Source: Candidatus Bathyarchaeota archaeon (GTDB lineage: Archaea; Thermoproteota; Bathyarchaeia; Bathyarchaeales; Bathycorpusculaceae). Taken from it: 37,723 nucleotides of DNA. The notes below the pieces were generated by a model, which was not told the DNA's origin, did no database searches, and saw only the letters and a list, made by a program, of their open reading frames with translations. Both the position numbers and the translations under genes were made by a program. Numbering within the stretch: position 1 is the first letter of the stretch; each line of letters starts with the position of its first letter. The stretch is from assembly GCA_026414525.1 (NCBI GenBank), contig JAOAIV010000002.1, forward strand, positions 1 through 37,723, in the 5' to 3' direction. This document shows positions 1 through 9,775 of this stretch, piece after piece.

Positions 1-1
1 C

Positions 2-640
2 AACATTACTCTGCCAAATCAGGACATAATTAAAGTCCGCAGATCAGACAGCTCAGGCACGACTAACTGGTTCACTAAATACTTGAGCGCCGTAAGTCCA
101 GATTGGAATAGTCAAGTAGGCAGCGGCACTTCAGTTCAATGGCCAGGAGTAACAATTGGTGCAAGTGGAAACGCTAATGTCGCCGCTACAGTAAACCAAA
201 CGCAATATGCCATAGGCTACATTGAATTAGCCTATGCTCTGCAGAACAACATGCCCGTAGCTGCAATCCAAAATCCCGCTGGAAACTTTGTGTTGCCCTC
301 ACTCGCCTCGACAACAGCGGCCGCTGAGGCACTTCCAACAAGCGGACTGCCCGCAGGAAGCGGAGATTGGACAGGAGTAAGCCTTCTCAACACGCCCGGC
401 AGCCAAGCTTACCCAATAGTTACGCCAACATACTTGCTTGTGTATAAAGAACTCAACGTTATCCCGGGCATGACTTTAGACAAAGCAAGACAACTCGTGG
501 ACTTCCTCTGGTACGTTATACATGACGGCCAGCAGCTTGCGCCAAGCTTGCAGTATGCTCCACTGCCTTCAAACCTTGTTCAGCTAAACGAAGCGACGAT
601 AAGATCAATAACATTCAATGGGCAACCATTAATATCTTGA
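2..640 (+). CDS. pstS: Phosphate ABC transporter substrate-binding protein PstS (5' truncated by window edge)
   Basis: Frame is open from nt 2 (NITLPNQDIIKVRRSDSSGTTNWFTKYLSAVSPDWN...), typical PstS; followed by pstCAB-phoU. The track start at 83 (TTG) is internal. Confidence 0.93.
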   Translation, partial: NITLPNQDIIKVRRSDSSGTTNWFTKYLSAVSPDWNSQVGSGTSVQWPGVTIGASGNANVAATVNQTQYAIGYIELAYALQNNMPVAAIQNPAGNFVLPSLASTTAAAEALPTSGLPAGSGDWTGVSLLNTPGSQAYPIVTPTYLLVYKELNVIPGMTLDKARQLVDFLWYVIHDGQQLAPSLQYAPLPSNLVQLNEATIRSITFNGQPLIS

Positions 641-723
641 GGGGACGGGTAAGTAAATGCCCAAATAACCAAACTTTTTTTGTTGTTAATTATTATATTT
701 TAGATTACATAAAGGGGCATGAT

Positions 724-1668
724 ATGGTGCGAAAGAGCATAACCGGCGATACCGCATTCAAAATTGCTGCTGGAGCGTTAGCGGCTTCAGCCTTGATCAT
801 TTTATTTGCCACACTCTTTGTTTTATCAACAGGATCCACAATGGTTCTACAGCGATTTGGCTTAGGCTTTTTAACAGGAATAAACTGGAACCCTGTTGAA
901 GGCCGCGAATCTTTCGGCGTCCTTCCATATATCCTTGGAACACTTATCACTTCTAGCATTGCGCTCTTGATAGGCGTACCACTAAGCTTGGGAATAGCCA
1001 TTTTCCTAGTTGAAATGTCGCCGAAAGCTATCCGTGTGCCCGTGTCCTACCTAATTGAGCTGCTGGCCGCCGTGCCCAGCGTCATATTTGGCCTCTGGGG
1101 GCTGTTTGTCCTCCGTTTCTGGGTTCTAAATTACATTGAAACCCCATTAAATACCAATCTCGGTTGGATTCCAGTTTTCAGTGGAACACCTTTCGGGCTG
1201 GACCTATTAACTGCAAGCATAATCTTGGCTATAATGATTATCCCCACAGTTGCGTCCGTTTCTAGGGAAGTAATTAGCGCAGTTCCCAATTCCATAAGGG
1301 AAGCAGCTTATGGCGTAGGCGCAACCAGGTGGGAAGTTATTCGCCATTGGGTTCTAAGCTATGGGCGCTCAGGAATAGTTGGTGCAGTAATTCTTGGTTT
1401 AGGACGCGCGATAGGCGAAACAATGGCTGTTACCATGGTCATAGGCAACGCCATCGGCCCAAATGCTATGCCCGCTTCGCTATTTCAGCCTGGGCAGACT
1501 CTGCCATCGCTTATAGCTAACGGCTTTTTGGAGGCGCCTACACCTCTGGAGAAATCTGCTTACATGGGTGCAGGTTTGGTTTTGCTGCTAATAAGCCTAC
1601 TCATCAACATAATCGCTCGGGTAATGGTTACCCGTGTCTTAAAAATTAAAGGAGGCGCCGTAGAATAA
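724..1668 (+). CDS. pstC: Phosphate ABC transporter permease PstC
   Basis: Multi-TM permease with the EAAYGVGATRWEVI and GRAIGETMAV motifs; likely ATG at 724 rather than track start 637. Confidence 0.95.
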   Translation: MVRKSITGDTAFKIAAGALAASALIILFATLFVLSTGSTMVLQRFGLGFLTGINWNPVEGRESFGVLPYILGTLITSSIALLIGVPLSLGIAIFLVEMSPKAIRVPVSYLIELLAAVPSVIFGLWGLFVLRFWVLNYIETPLNTNLGWIPVFSGTPFGLDLLTASIILAIMIIPTVASVSREVISAVPNSIREAAYGVGATRWEVIRHWVLSYGRSGIVGAVILGLGRAIGETMAVTMVIGNAIGPNAMPASLFQPGQTLPSLIANGFLEAPTPLEKSAYMGAGLVLLLISLLINIIARVMVTRVLKIKGGAVE

Positions 1669-2499
1669 ATGTTCAGCAGCTATCGCTTCAGGAAACTCAA
1701 AGATAAGACTATTTATGTTCTTTGTTTTCTTTGCGTTATTATTGCAGTTATCCCGTTGGCAAGCATAATTTTTGAAGTGATTGCACGCGGCGCACCACAA
1801 TTAAACCTCCATTTTCTGACTGCTAATGGCCTAGAGGGCGGCATAGGTCCAGCGATGCAGGGAACACTAATTCTGATCGGGTTAACCAGCCTAATCGGTG
1901 TTCCCATAGGCATAATGTCCGGGATCTACTTAGCTGAATTTGGCGACAACAAATACGCTTCAGCAATACGAACAATCAATGATATACTAACAGAGTTCCC
2001 GTCCATAGTGGTAGGTATAACCGCCTTCAGCATTGTTGTAGTGGGTGTAATAGGAAGCTTCTCTCCGATTGCAGGGGCCGTGGCACTTTCCTTCATTATG
2101 ATTCCAATAGTGGCGCGAACAACTGAAGAATCACTGAAGCTTGTGCCTACATCAGTCCGCGAGGCCGCATTAGCATTAGGTTTGCACAAGTGGAAAACCA
2201 CTCTCCGTGTGGTGCTTCCAGCCGCTGGACAGGGATTAATAACAGGTGCTCTTCTTGCAATAGCCCGAATAGCTGGTGAAACTGCGCCGATTTTACTGAC
2301 GATTTTAGGAAATACGTACTTTTTTCAAGGCTTCAATCAACCAATGGATGCGCTTCCTTTAAGAGTATTCTTGAATTCACGGCAGCCTTCTCCAACAGTT
2401 CAAGCGCAAGCATGGGGCGCTGCTCTAGTGTTAATTTTAATAGTTTTGGTACTTAACATATGTGTTAGAATAGTAAGTCGCCGGCGGTTAAGGAGATGA
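1669..2499 (+). CDS. pstA: Phosphate ABC transporter permease PstA
   Basis: [23 protein letters not shown]...[11 protein letters not shown] motif; operon position. Confidence 0.95.
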   Translation: MFSSYRFRKLKDKTIYVLCFLCVIIAVIPLASIIFEVIARGAPQLNLHFLTANGLEGGIGPAMQGTLILIGLTSLIGVPIGIMSGIYLAEFGDNKYASAIRTINDILTEFPSIVVGITAFSIVVVGVIGSFSPIAGAVALSFIMIPIVARTTEESLKLVPTSVREAALALGLHKWKTTLRVVLPAAGQGLITGALLAIARIAGETAPILLTILGNTYFFQGFNQPMDALPLRVFLNSRQPSPTVQAQAWGAALVLILIVLVLNICVRIVSRRRLRR

Positions 2500-2506
2500 A
2501 CTAGAT

Positions 2507-3271
2507 ATGACCGCAAGTGAAAAAATCAGAACTGAAAAACTGAATGCATGGTTTGGACAAAAGCAGGCTTTAAAGAACATTAATATCTCATTTAAAGCCA
2601 ATGTTGTGACTGCTATTATAGGACCTTCAGGATGTGGTAAGTCCACGCTGATTCGTACATTAAATCGCATGCATGAGCTAGTGCCTGAAGCGAAAATTTC
2701 TGGAAAAGTGTTTTTGGACAGAAAAAATATTTACGATGATGACGTTGATCCTGTTCTGATTCGCAGAAGAGTTGGCATGGTTTTTCAGAAGCCGAATCCG
2801 TTCCCCACAATGTCAATATATGACAATGTTGCTGCCGGCTTAAAACTTATGGGCGTAAAAAAAGGTCCACAGCTTGACGAAATAGTAAAAAGATGTCTTC
2901 AGCAAGCCGGATTATGGGATGAAGTTAAAGATGACTTGAAAAAGCCTGGGACAAGTCTTTCTGGCGGTCAGCAACAGCGGCTATGTATCGCTCGTGCCTT
3001 AGCGGTTAATCCCGAAGTTATTTTGATGGATGAACCCTGTTCTGCTTTGGATCCAATTGCAACTGCCAAGATTGAAAGTTTAATTCGAGATTTGGCCAAA
3101 GACTACACCGTAGTAATTGTCACGCATAACATGCAACAAGCCTCTCGGGTGTCAGATTATACTGCTTTCCTCTACCTCGGCGAGCTTGTTGAGTATGGAT
3201 TAACCAAAGATATTTTTGAAAATCCAAAGAATGAGCTTACTGAAAAATATATCACAGGAGAGTTTGGATAA
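2507..3271 (+). CDS. pstB: Phosphate ABC transporter ATPase PstB
   Basis: Walker [25 protein letters not shown] signature, Walker [14 protein letters not shown]. Confidence 0.97.
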   Translation: MTASEKIRTEKLNAWFGQKQALKNINISFKANVVTAIIGPSGCGKSTLIRTLNRMHELVPEAKISGKVFLDRKNIYDDDVDPVLIRRRVGMVFQKPNPFPTMSIYDNVAAGLKLMGVKKGPQLDEIVKRCLQQAGLWDEVKDDLKKPGTSLSGGQQQRLCIARALAVNPEVILMDEPCSALDPIATAKIESLIRDLAKDYTVVIVTHNMQQASRVSDYTAFLYLGELVEYGLTKDIFENPKNELTEKYITGEFG

Positions 3272-3273
3272 GC

Positions 3274-3918
3274 ATGAGTAGATTAATCGATAAAGGCTTA
3301 GAAGAGCAATCCGCGATGCTTTGCAAGATGGCTGAACTAACCTATGAAACAGTAAACTTGGCAATTCAAAGCTACCTAAGCGGGGAAAATGTGCATCGGC
3401 AAGTGCAGGAAATGTCTGATCTTCTTATGTCAATGGCTGAAGAAATTGAAGATAAAACCTTCGAGCTTATCTCCAGATTTCAGCCTGTAGCCTCTGACCT
3501 GCGTATAATAAAATCTAACATGAAAATCGCCTATGATTTCAGTCGCTACAGCAGGTATGCACTTGATATTTCATATGTAACCGATAAGCTATGCGCGGTA
3601 GGGGCATGCGAAGCATGGATGGTCCCTTTAATTAAAGCTGTAAGCGAGAAAGTTCTGGAGATGGTAAGGATAAGCATCGACGCGCTTAAGACGTACGACG
3701 GAGCCTTAGCTAAAACTGTTTCTGCACTTGAACAAGACGTTGACAAAATGTATTTTGATTACCTCAACCGACTGATTGAAAAAACACATGTGCCAATCAA
3801 GTGTGTCATTTCTAGCGTTCTAGTAATGCGCTATTTAGAACGCATAGCTGACCATGCAACCTATGTTTGCGAGGCAATCGTGTATATAGCCACTGGCGAA
3901 AAAATATTACTAAGGTAG
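3274..3918 (+). CDS. phoU: PhoU-family phosphate regulatory protein
   Basis: PhoU helical repeats with acidic E/D clusters (MAEEIEDKTFELISRFQPVASDLRIIKSNMKIAYDFSRYSRYA); directly follows pstB. Confidence 0.9.
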   Translation: MSRLIDKGLEEQSAMLCKMAELTYETVNLAIQSYLSGENVHRQVQEMSDLLMSMAEEIEDKTFELISRFQPVASDLRIIKSNMKIAYDFSRYSRYALDISYVTDKLCAVGACEAWMVPLIKAVSEKVLEMVRISIDALKTYDGALAKTVSALEQDVDKMYFDYLNRLIEKTHVPIKCVISSVLVMRYLERIADHATYVCEAIVYIATGEKILLR

Positions 3919-4944
3919 CAATTCACTTTTCTTTACCGCGTCTATGGTTCTTCTCAATAAGAGATGTGCTGCTTCTTGGCTTGGCCAACTTCCAAGACCG
4001 CAGTCTGGGCCAGTGAAGGTCATTCGGTCTCCAAATTTCGCCTTAGCTTTCTCGTAGCGCTTTTTTATAGTTTTTTCATCCTCAACTAGCTGTTCCATTG
4101 TTGGCTTATCTACGCCTTTATCACGCAGCTCCGCCATAATTGAGTCTATATCCGTTCTCGATACGCCGACGCGTATCTGCTTATCTGCCTCTTCCAGCAT
4201 ACGTTGCGAGACGCTTTCAATGTTCCGCGGTGATGCAGCATACTCAAACGACACCACGTCAATGTTGCTTACCTCCAGCAATTCATGTAATCGCGCTGCA
4301 GAGTGAAGATGAATCTGCCGTATTGCGCCTTTAAAATCAAATGCTTTCTCCAACACATCACATATCAAATCTTTTTCAGCATTTATGTTTATAAAGCCAA
4401 AGCTCGGTTCATCTATGGACACCACTCGTGTTTCAATATGTTTGGCATTTAGAATGGAGTTCTTAGCGAAGCGGCGGATAGTTTCAGCAAAATTTTCAAG
4501 CACATCGGCATAAGGCGTGGTTCCTATCTCTCTCAAGTAAAGCTCCATCGGACCAAAAATTGATACACGAAGCAAAATTTTTTTACTGAATTCTTCACTT
4601 AGCGCCTTGGCCTCCGCGCTAATTAGGTTTACCTCAGGCAAAATAGCTTGTCTCTCCTCTACTAAGAATGTGCCCTTCTCCATTGACTTATGAATAAGGT
4701 CGCTGATCTGTCTTATTCCATCATACTGCTGTGGATAATTAACAACATCTAATCCTGACATGATTTTTTTCTTGAATGAGTTAAGTGTGACTTCGCAGAA
4801 ATTTTTCAGTATAAACGGGTCTTTTTTGAAGTCTCCACCGCTGATGATGGCGTCTCGTGCGCGCTGATACGCCTCATTGAAGCTGTCCCTTTTAATGTTT
4901 TGCGGAAGCGGAAAACTACCTATGTCGTCAACTAAAGTGCTCAT
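3910..4944 (-). CDS. Short MetE-like (cobalamin-independent methionine synthase C-terminal domain) protein
   Basis: DDIGSFPLP start, SIDEPSFGF, IHLHSAA and TGPDCGLGSWP zinc-site motifs; 344 aa, so only the catalytic C-terminal barrel is present. Confidence 0.85.
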   Translation of the reverse strand: MSTLVDDIGSFPLPQNIKRDSFNEAYQRARDAIISGGDFKKDPFILKNFCEVTLNSFKKKIMSGLDVVNYPQQYDGIRQISDLIHKSMEKGTFLVEERQAILPEVNLISAEAKALSEEFSKKILLRVSIFGPMELYLREIGTTPYADVLENFAETIRRFAKNSILNAKHIETRVVSIDEPSFGFININAEKDLICDVLEKAFDFKGAIRQIHLHSAARLHELLEVSNIDVVSFEYAASPRNIESVSQRMLEEADKQIRVGVSRTDIDSIMAELRDKGVDKPTMEQLVEDEKTIKKRYEKAKAKFGDRMTFTGPDCGLGSWPSQEAAHLLLRRTIDAVKKSELLP

Positions 4945-5037
4945 GAAGCTATATTACTTGTGGAATTCTTTTAAATCTATAGCTGCATTTTTTAACTCAA
5001 AAATCAGAGAATTACACTATTGAGTAGGTGTAACGTA

Positions 5038-5445
5038 ATGTCTGACTCATGCGTCTTCTGTAAGATAGTGCGTAAAGAAGCGCCGGCAAGCGTAGTCTAC
5101 GAGGATGAGTTTGTAATAGCATTTATGAGCATACAACCCGTAAATATCGGGCACACGCTTGTCGTTCCGAAGAAACATTACGCAAACCTCTTCGAGATTC
5201 CAGAAGAGGAACATGTTTACCTATACAAAATTGTTAAAAAAATAGCCCACGCCGTGCGAGAAGCTATGTCGGCAGCAGGCATCCGAATTGTGCAGAATAA
5301 TGGCGCCGCGGCGGGTCAAGTAATTTTTCATCTTCATGTGCACGTTATTCCCGTGAATACGCCGGGTTCTTTTATGCGGTATCCAGAATTGCGTGATGCG
5401 CAGGCGCTGGCACAAGATGCAGCACGAATAAAAAGGTTTGTTTAA
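5038..5445 (+). CDS. HIT family protein
   Basis: CVFCKIV start and histidine triad HLHVHVIP; ATG at 5038 likely. Confidence 0.93.
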   Translation: MSDSCVFCKIVRKEAPASVVYEDEFVIAFMSIQPVNIGHTLVVPKKHYANLFEIPEEEHVYLYKIVKKIAHAVREAMSAAGIRIVQNNGAAAGQVIFHLHVHVIPVNTPGSFMRYPELRDAQALAQDAARIKRFV

Positions 5446-5602
5446 AGCTGCTGTCTTGAAGGCTCTCTGAACTAGTGCTTACTAGCAGGTGATTGATGGT
5501 TAGTTTACAGAACGCCTCAAATGCAAAATCTATGTTATGTGTAAGGAACACATATAAAAGGAAGAAATACAAAATGGTAACCTGCGTAAAAGCGGGAAAA
5601 AT

Positions 5603-5938
5603 ATGAGTGAAGAACCTGACAAAAATGGCGTTACACAACCAAAGAAGCTTTTGATTGATGACGCCACGAATTTCCAGTTCCATGCCGCTTATTCGGTTTA
5701 TTCAGAGCTATTTGATGGAGCAGCAGATGTTACAGTTAAGGCTGACTTGAATCAGAACATTGAGGCACTTAAAGAGGGACGGATAGACTGCGAGACATTT
5801 TATCGAAATATCGCGCATTATCGTAACCTTCCTCCCAATCTGCCAAGTCCTAATAAGATTACATTTGAAACGCAGCGGAAGCGAGACTGGCGAATTAAAA
5901 CTCAAAGGCAAGAGCGGATTCGAAGACACAAAAAATAG
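5603..5938 (+). CDS. Hypothetical protein (111 aa)
   Basis: Stand-alone open frame with ATG and charged C-terminus; no family recognised. Confidence 0.5.
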   Translation: MSEEPDKNGVTQPKKLLIDDATNFQFHAAYSVYSELFDGAADVTVKADLNQNIEALKEGRIDCETFYRNIAHYRNLPPNLPSPNKITFETQRKRDWRIKTQRQERIRRHKK

Positions 5939-6062
5939 CGCGGGAACGCTGTTCATCTCGATGGCGATTCTGCTTAGTTTAAACTTGTATAAACAATACA
6001 TACGGAAGCCTTATTTAACATTGGTTCTTTTTTGCTTGTTTTAAAAAAAGGTTGCAGTTTAC

Positions 6063-6800
6063 ATGAAAACATTGCATGTGGCGATGACTGGTGTTAGCGC
6101 TGCACTTTACGCAGTAGTTGGAATTTTAACAAACATGGGGATAGTAAGCCCCGCCGTGGGCGTAGTCAGATTCTGGCCGGCGGTTATAGTTCCCGCAATC
6201 TTCGCGGTGCTTTTTGGTCCATGGGTTGGAGGAGCAAGTGCCGCCATAGGAATCTTCATAAGCGACATGATCCAGCCTGGCCACGGAATCGCCCTCTTAA
6301 GCCTCACGGTTGGCGTCCCATCAAATTTTGCAGGCTTCTATCTTATCGGTTTACTTTCAAGGAAAAAAATGAACATGCGCTACATCATTCTTGCATTGGC
6401 TGTGGGTAGTGCGGTGCTAACAGGATTGATTGGCTACCTCTTTATGATTGAAGTGTTAACTGTGGACTTGGCAGCTCTGTTTCTTGGTGTTCTCTTCATC
6501 AGCGTTGCATTGGTAATAGTCGTCGGATTATGGAAGCCAGAGTGGAAAAATTACGGTTTAGCAGCCGTTGTCGGTCTCCTCGTGGGCAGCGCCATCATAG
6601 GCGTCGGCCTCTGGGCGTATAGTCAATTCTTGCCTTTGCCTTTGACTGGTTTTGAACGCAACGCACCAGCGTTCGCAATTTTCCTCTGGCTCGTTTGGAC
6701 TTTCGCAACTGAAATTCCTTTCCTTGTGACAATTGTTCCGCCGATTGTGAAAGTATGCTACAGAGCTTTCCCATCATTAGCGGCGCCACATGAAAAGTGA
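6063..6800 (+). CDS. ECF-type transporter S component-like membrane protein
   Basis: Hydrophobic multi-TM protein with the FGPWVGGASAAIGIFISDMIQPGHG pattern typical of ECF S components; 12 nt before pantoate kinase. Confidence 0.7.
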   Translation: MKTLHVAMTGVSAALYAVVGILTNMGIVSPAVGVVRFWPAVIVPAIFAVLFGPWVGGASAAIGIFISDMIQPGHGIALLSLTVGVPSNFAGFYLIGLLSRKKMNMRYIILALAVGSAVLTGLIGYLFMIEVLTVDLAALFLGVLFISVALVIVVGLWKPEWKNYGLAAVVGLLVGSAIIGVGLWAYSQFLPLPLTGFERNAPAFAIFLWLVWTFATEIPFLVTIVPPIVKVCYRAFPSLAAPHEK

Positions 6801-6812
6801 GAGGATGCACTA

Positions 6813-7754
6813 TTGCCTAAAGCAAGCGCCTTTAGCCCCGCCGGCATCTCCAGCTTTTTTGAAATCTGCGACAGAACAGCAGACGGAGCGCCCATAGAGT
6901 ATTTAGAGAAGGTAGGCGCGAGGGGCGGCGGCTTCGGCATCCAGAAGGGCGTTTTCACCGAGGTCACAGTTTCCGAGGCAAAGGCAAACAACATCCGCGT
7001 TCTAATTAATGGCGTCAGCGCGCCAGAAGCAGAAACCTCAAAAACTGTCGCTGAGATGCTACTTCGCAGAAGTGGCAGATTTTACTATGTTACCATAAAC
7101 CACAAGGTTGATGTTCCCATAGGCGCGGGTTTTGGCTCTAGCGCAGCCGGCGCTTTAACCACGGCTATGGCGCTGGCGAAGGCTTTGGAGCTACCGCTTA
7201 CTTACAATCAAATCGGCAAAATCGCGCATGCCGCTGAAGTGCAGTGCCGAACTGGCTTGGGCACTGTTGGCCCGTTAATGCTTGGCGGCTGCATTCTCAC
7301 GGTCGAGCCTGGCGCGCCTGGAATCAGCGTAATCGACCGTATTCCTCTAAGCGATGAGTACGTGATTGTTGCCGGCGTTTTAGGTGCCATATCCACAAGG
7401 CAGGTTCTTGCGTCGGCTGAGAAGCGGCGTGAAGTTAACCTTTGGGGTAGAAAGACGCTAGAGGAGATTTTAGCTGAACCCTCCGTTGAGAACTTCTTGG
7501 CGTGCTGTTTGCGCTTCGCGGAGAAAGCTGGTTTTATGACGCCGCGCGTTAAGCGATTGGTGCAGTTGGCGGAGAAGGCTGGCGCCATCGGCGTTGCGCA
7601 GAACATGGTTGGCGAAGCAGTTCACGCGCTTACACATGAGGAAAATGCGGTGGAAATAGCAGAAGCTTTTAAGCAAGTTTTGCCCAACGAGAACATCCTC
7701 GTAGCCAAAATCGACTTCCAAGGCGCTAGGCTGGTAAGGCATGAAACGGTTTAG
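6813..7754 (+). CDS. Pantoate kinase (GHMP superfamily, archaeal CoA biosynthesis)
   Basis: SPAGISSFFEICD start, GHMP motif PIGAGFGSSAAGALTTAMAL; overlaps the PPAT gene. Confidence 0.88.
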   Translation: MPKASAFSPAGISSFFEICDRTADGAPIEYLEKVGARGGGFGIQKGVFTEVTVSEAKANNIRVLINGVSAPEAETSKTVAEMLLRRSGRFYYVTINHKVDVPIGAGFGSSAAGALTTAMALAKALELPLTYNQIGKIAHAAEVQCRTGLGTVGPLMLGGCILTVEPGAPGISVIDRIPLSDEYVIVAGVLGAISTRQVLASAEKRREVNLWGRKTLEEILAEPSVENFLACCLRFAEKAGFMTPRVKRLVQLAEKAGAIGVAQNMVGEAVHALTHEENAVEIAEAFKQVLPNENILVAKIDFQGARLVRHETV

Positions 7755-8220
7755 GAAAGTGGCGGTAGGCGGAACCTTCGACGAGTTACATAAAGGGCAC
7801 AAAGTGCTGCTCATGAAAGCATTCGAAGTCGGCAATCGCGTACTGATAGGCTTATGCACTGATGAGTTTGTGAAGAAAATGGGGAAGCCTCATGTAACCG
7901 CTTCGTACGAGGAACGATTAAGGGAACTACAAGTTTTTCTTAAGGCACATGGGCTAATTGACAGAGCAGAAATTATTCCGCTAAACGACCCTTACGGTAA
8001 CACTTTAACTGACAGGTACATAGAAGCGCTTGTTGTAAGCGAAGAAACAGAAAAGACCGCCATCAAAATTAACCAGAAAAGGAGCGAGGTTGGACTGCCG
8101 CCGCTTGAGATAATTACGATACACATGATCCCCGCGGAAAACTTCAAGCCCATTTCTACGACAAGAATTCGCCAAGGCGAAATTGACCGAGAAGGGCGCT
8201 TGCTAAAGAAAGCCGCATGA
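7741..8220 (+). CDS. coaD: Archaeal phosphopantetheine adenylyltransferase (PPAT)
   Basis: VAVGGTFDELHKGHKVLL nucleotidyltransferase motif and ISTTRIRQGEID; 14-nt overlap with pantoate kinase. Confidence 0.92.
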   Translation: MKRFRKVAVGGTFDELHKGHKVLLMKAFEVGNRVLIGLCTDEFVKKMGKPHVTASYEERLRELQVFLKAHGLIDRAEIIPLNDPYGNTLTDRYIEALVVSEETEKTAIKINQKRSEVGLPPLEIITIHMIPAENFKPISTTRIRQGEIDREGRLLKKAA

Positions 8221-8244
8221 ATTGCCCACTTAAAATTGGGGGTT

Positions 8245-9174
8245 TTAGATAATTTCACCTATTATTTTTGTTGGTTTCTGAATAGTCGCTGTTAGATCGT
8301 CAACTTTTTCCCGGTTCAATGTAACAAGCACGACTGTGGCGGGTCCAGCAGACTTGTTTAGGTCTATGTCGCCTGTTTCTGCGAGTTTTAATTGTCGCCC
8401 AACGCCGTGCGCAAGCACTCTCGCCGCGTAGCCTATGCCAAAGGTGCCTACGGGGATAACGTCATGAACAAAGCTTTTCTGGGAAAGCTGTATTACACTT
8501 TTGAGGTCTGCGATTTCGCCTTTAACTTCTGCGGGTATGACTTCGGCGCCAACTTTGGGCTTACCAACAGCTACTATCACGTCGCCTGGATGAGTCTTAC
8601 CTAGCCTAAGCTCCTCTTCGTTTGCAAATCCGATCACGGTTACGCCAGCGCCTGTTTGCGCAGTTTCAAAGTTGTCCTCAGTATTCTCCATCAGAACCTG
8701 GTTTGGATCAAGCCCGAGGACTCTGGATTCGCCTCTTATGCCTTCAATAATTTCGCGGCCAGTCGGCTCTTTCTCCACGCCAAGTGTGGCTGAAATGAGT
8801 AGCGGGTACGCTCCTGTGGCGGCAACATCCATCAGCGCTACCCTCGCGAGAAACTTGCCGAGAACATAGCCTTTAACCTTCACATGATCCAGCTTTTTCG
8901 GACCAACACTGCCTGAGGATGTAGAGCCCACCACAATGGCGTGCCCAGTTGGCACCTTCAAAATTGCCACGTCGCCTCTGCGCGTATACTCTATCTGCGC
9001 GGGCTTAACTTGGAAGGCTAACGGCCTCAGCATAACCCCAATGTTTTCCACAAGATGTAGATAAATTGTCAGAGCCTGCCTAATTATCTCCGATCTGCTA
9101 AGGCCGTGGCTTTTCGCTAGTTTGTCTATGTCCACCGCTATTTTTTCTGACAATCGAACATTCACGATTTCCAT
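8245..9174 (-). CDS. RHH (CopG/NikR-like) DNA-binding domain fused to PurM/AIR synthase-like domain
   Basis: N-terminus MEIVNVRLSEKIAVDIDKLAKSHGLSRSEIIRQALTIYLHL is a canonical RHH; residues ~65-309 are alignable by eye to the 9845 ORF (VVGSTSSGSVGPKKLDHVKVKGYVLGKFLARVALMDV vs VVGCDSSGGVGPKPLDKIKVDGFTLGKFIARVALMEV). Confidence 0.9.
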   Translation of the reverse strand: MEIVNVRLSEKIAVDIDKLAKSHGLSRSEIIRQALTIYLHLVENIGVMLRPLAFQVKPAQIEYTRRGDVAILKVPTGHAIVVGSTSSGSVGPKKLDHVKVKGYVLGKFLARVALMDVAATGAYPLLISATLGVEKEPTGREIIEGIRGESRVLGLDPNQVLMENTEDNFETAQTGAGVTVIGFANEEELRLGKTHPGDVIVAVGKPKVGAEVIPAEVKGEIADLKSVIQLSQKSFVHDVIPVGTFGIGYAARVLAHGVGRQLKLAETGDIDLNKSAGPATVVLVTLNREKVDDLTATIQKPTKIIGEII

Positions 9175-9187
9175 ACAGAAACCCCCG

Positions 9188-9207
9188 TGTATTACAAATG
9201 TAATACA
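9188..9207. promoter_or_regulatory. Candidate operator: perfect 20-bp inverted repeat TGTATTACA-AA-TGTAATACA
   Basis: 9-nt arms exactly complementary; each arm is itself a TGTA-w-TACA palindrome, 11-bp spacing; lies in the divergent intergenic region 14 nt upstream of the RHH-fusion start codon. Confidence 0.75.
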
Positions 9208-9265
9208 AATGGAAATGCTTTTATGAGTTTTCCTGTGGCCCTTTCAGAAAAAGAGAGGAGAAAAC

Positions 9266-9775
9266 ATGAGCGAAAAAGCAAATGCAAACGAAGCAATAAA
9301 GGCCTCGGCAAGCTGGATCATTGCGCGCATAGCCATTTTCTCCGCGCTAACAGTTGTCGGCTCCTTCATAAAAACTCCCAGCCCGATCCCCACAGTTGCC
9401 TTCGATTCAAGCCCCGGCTTCTTCGCGGCTCTTTACTTTGGCGTACTAGACGGCGCATTAGTTTGCGGCATCGGCCACATAGCCACATCAGTCATCAGCG
9501 GTTTCCCGCTGGGCATCTTACATCTTCCAATAGCACTGGGCATGACTGTAGCAGGCGCCGCCATCGGCTTCGTAAATAAACTAAACAAGAAATGGGGCTT
9601 CATTCCTGGCCTAATCGTTGGAGTAGCCATTAACACGGCGCTAGTGGTTTTGGCGGTGCCAGTTATAACATGGGCTGGAGCGATTGCCTTTGCACCTCTG
9701 CTACTTTTAGGTGCAGCGCTAAACGCTATCGTCGCTGCTATCGTGTACGTGGCTTTGCGAGGTAGGCTTCGTTGA
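9266..9775 (+). CDS. ECF transporter S component (CblT-like, substrate inferred)
   Basis: 169 aa multi-TM; KTPSPIPTVAFDSSPGFFAALYFGVLDGALVCGIGHIATSVISGFPLG; preceded by GAGAGGAGAAAAC ribosome-binding site. Confidence 0.82.
   Translation: MSEKANANEAIKASASWIIARIAIFSALTVVGSFIKTPSPIPTVAFDSSPGFFAALYFGVLDGALVCGIGHIATSVISGFPLGILHLPIALGMTVAGAAIGFVNKLNKKWGFIPGLIVGVAINTALVVLAVPVITWAGAIAFAPLLLLGAALNAIVAAIVYVALRGRLR

Noticed and set aside
7208-7606. Minus-strand 132-aa ORF within pantoate kinase
   Set aside because: Antisense shadow ORF over a well-supported GHMP kinase; no RBS or family resemblance.
9187-9579. Track ORF of 130 aa overlapping the ECF S component
   Set aside because: Out of frame with the clear membrane protein; Arg/His/Ser-rich shadow translation; it starts inside the candidate operator.
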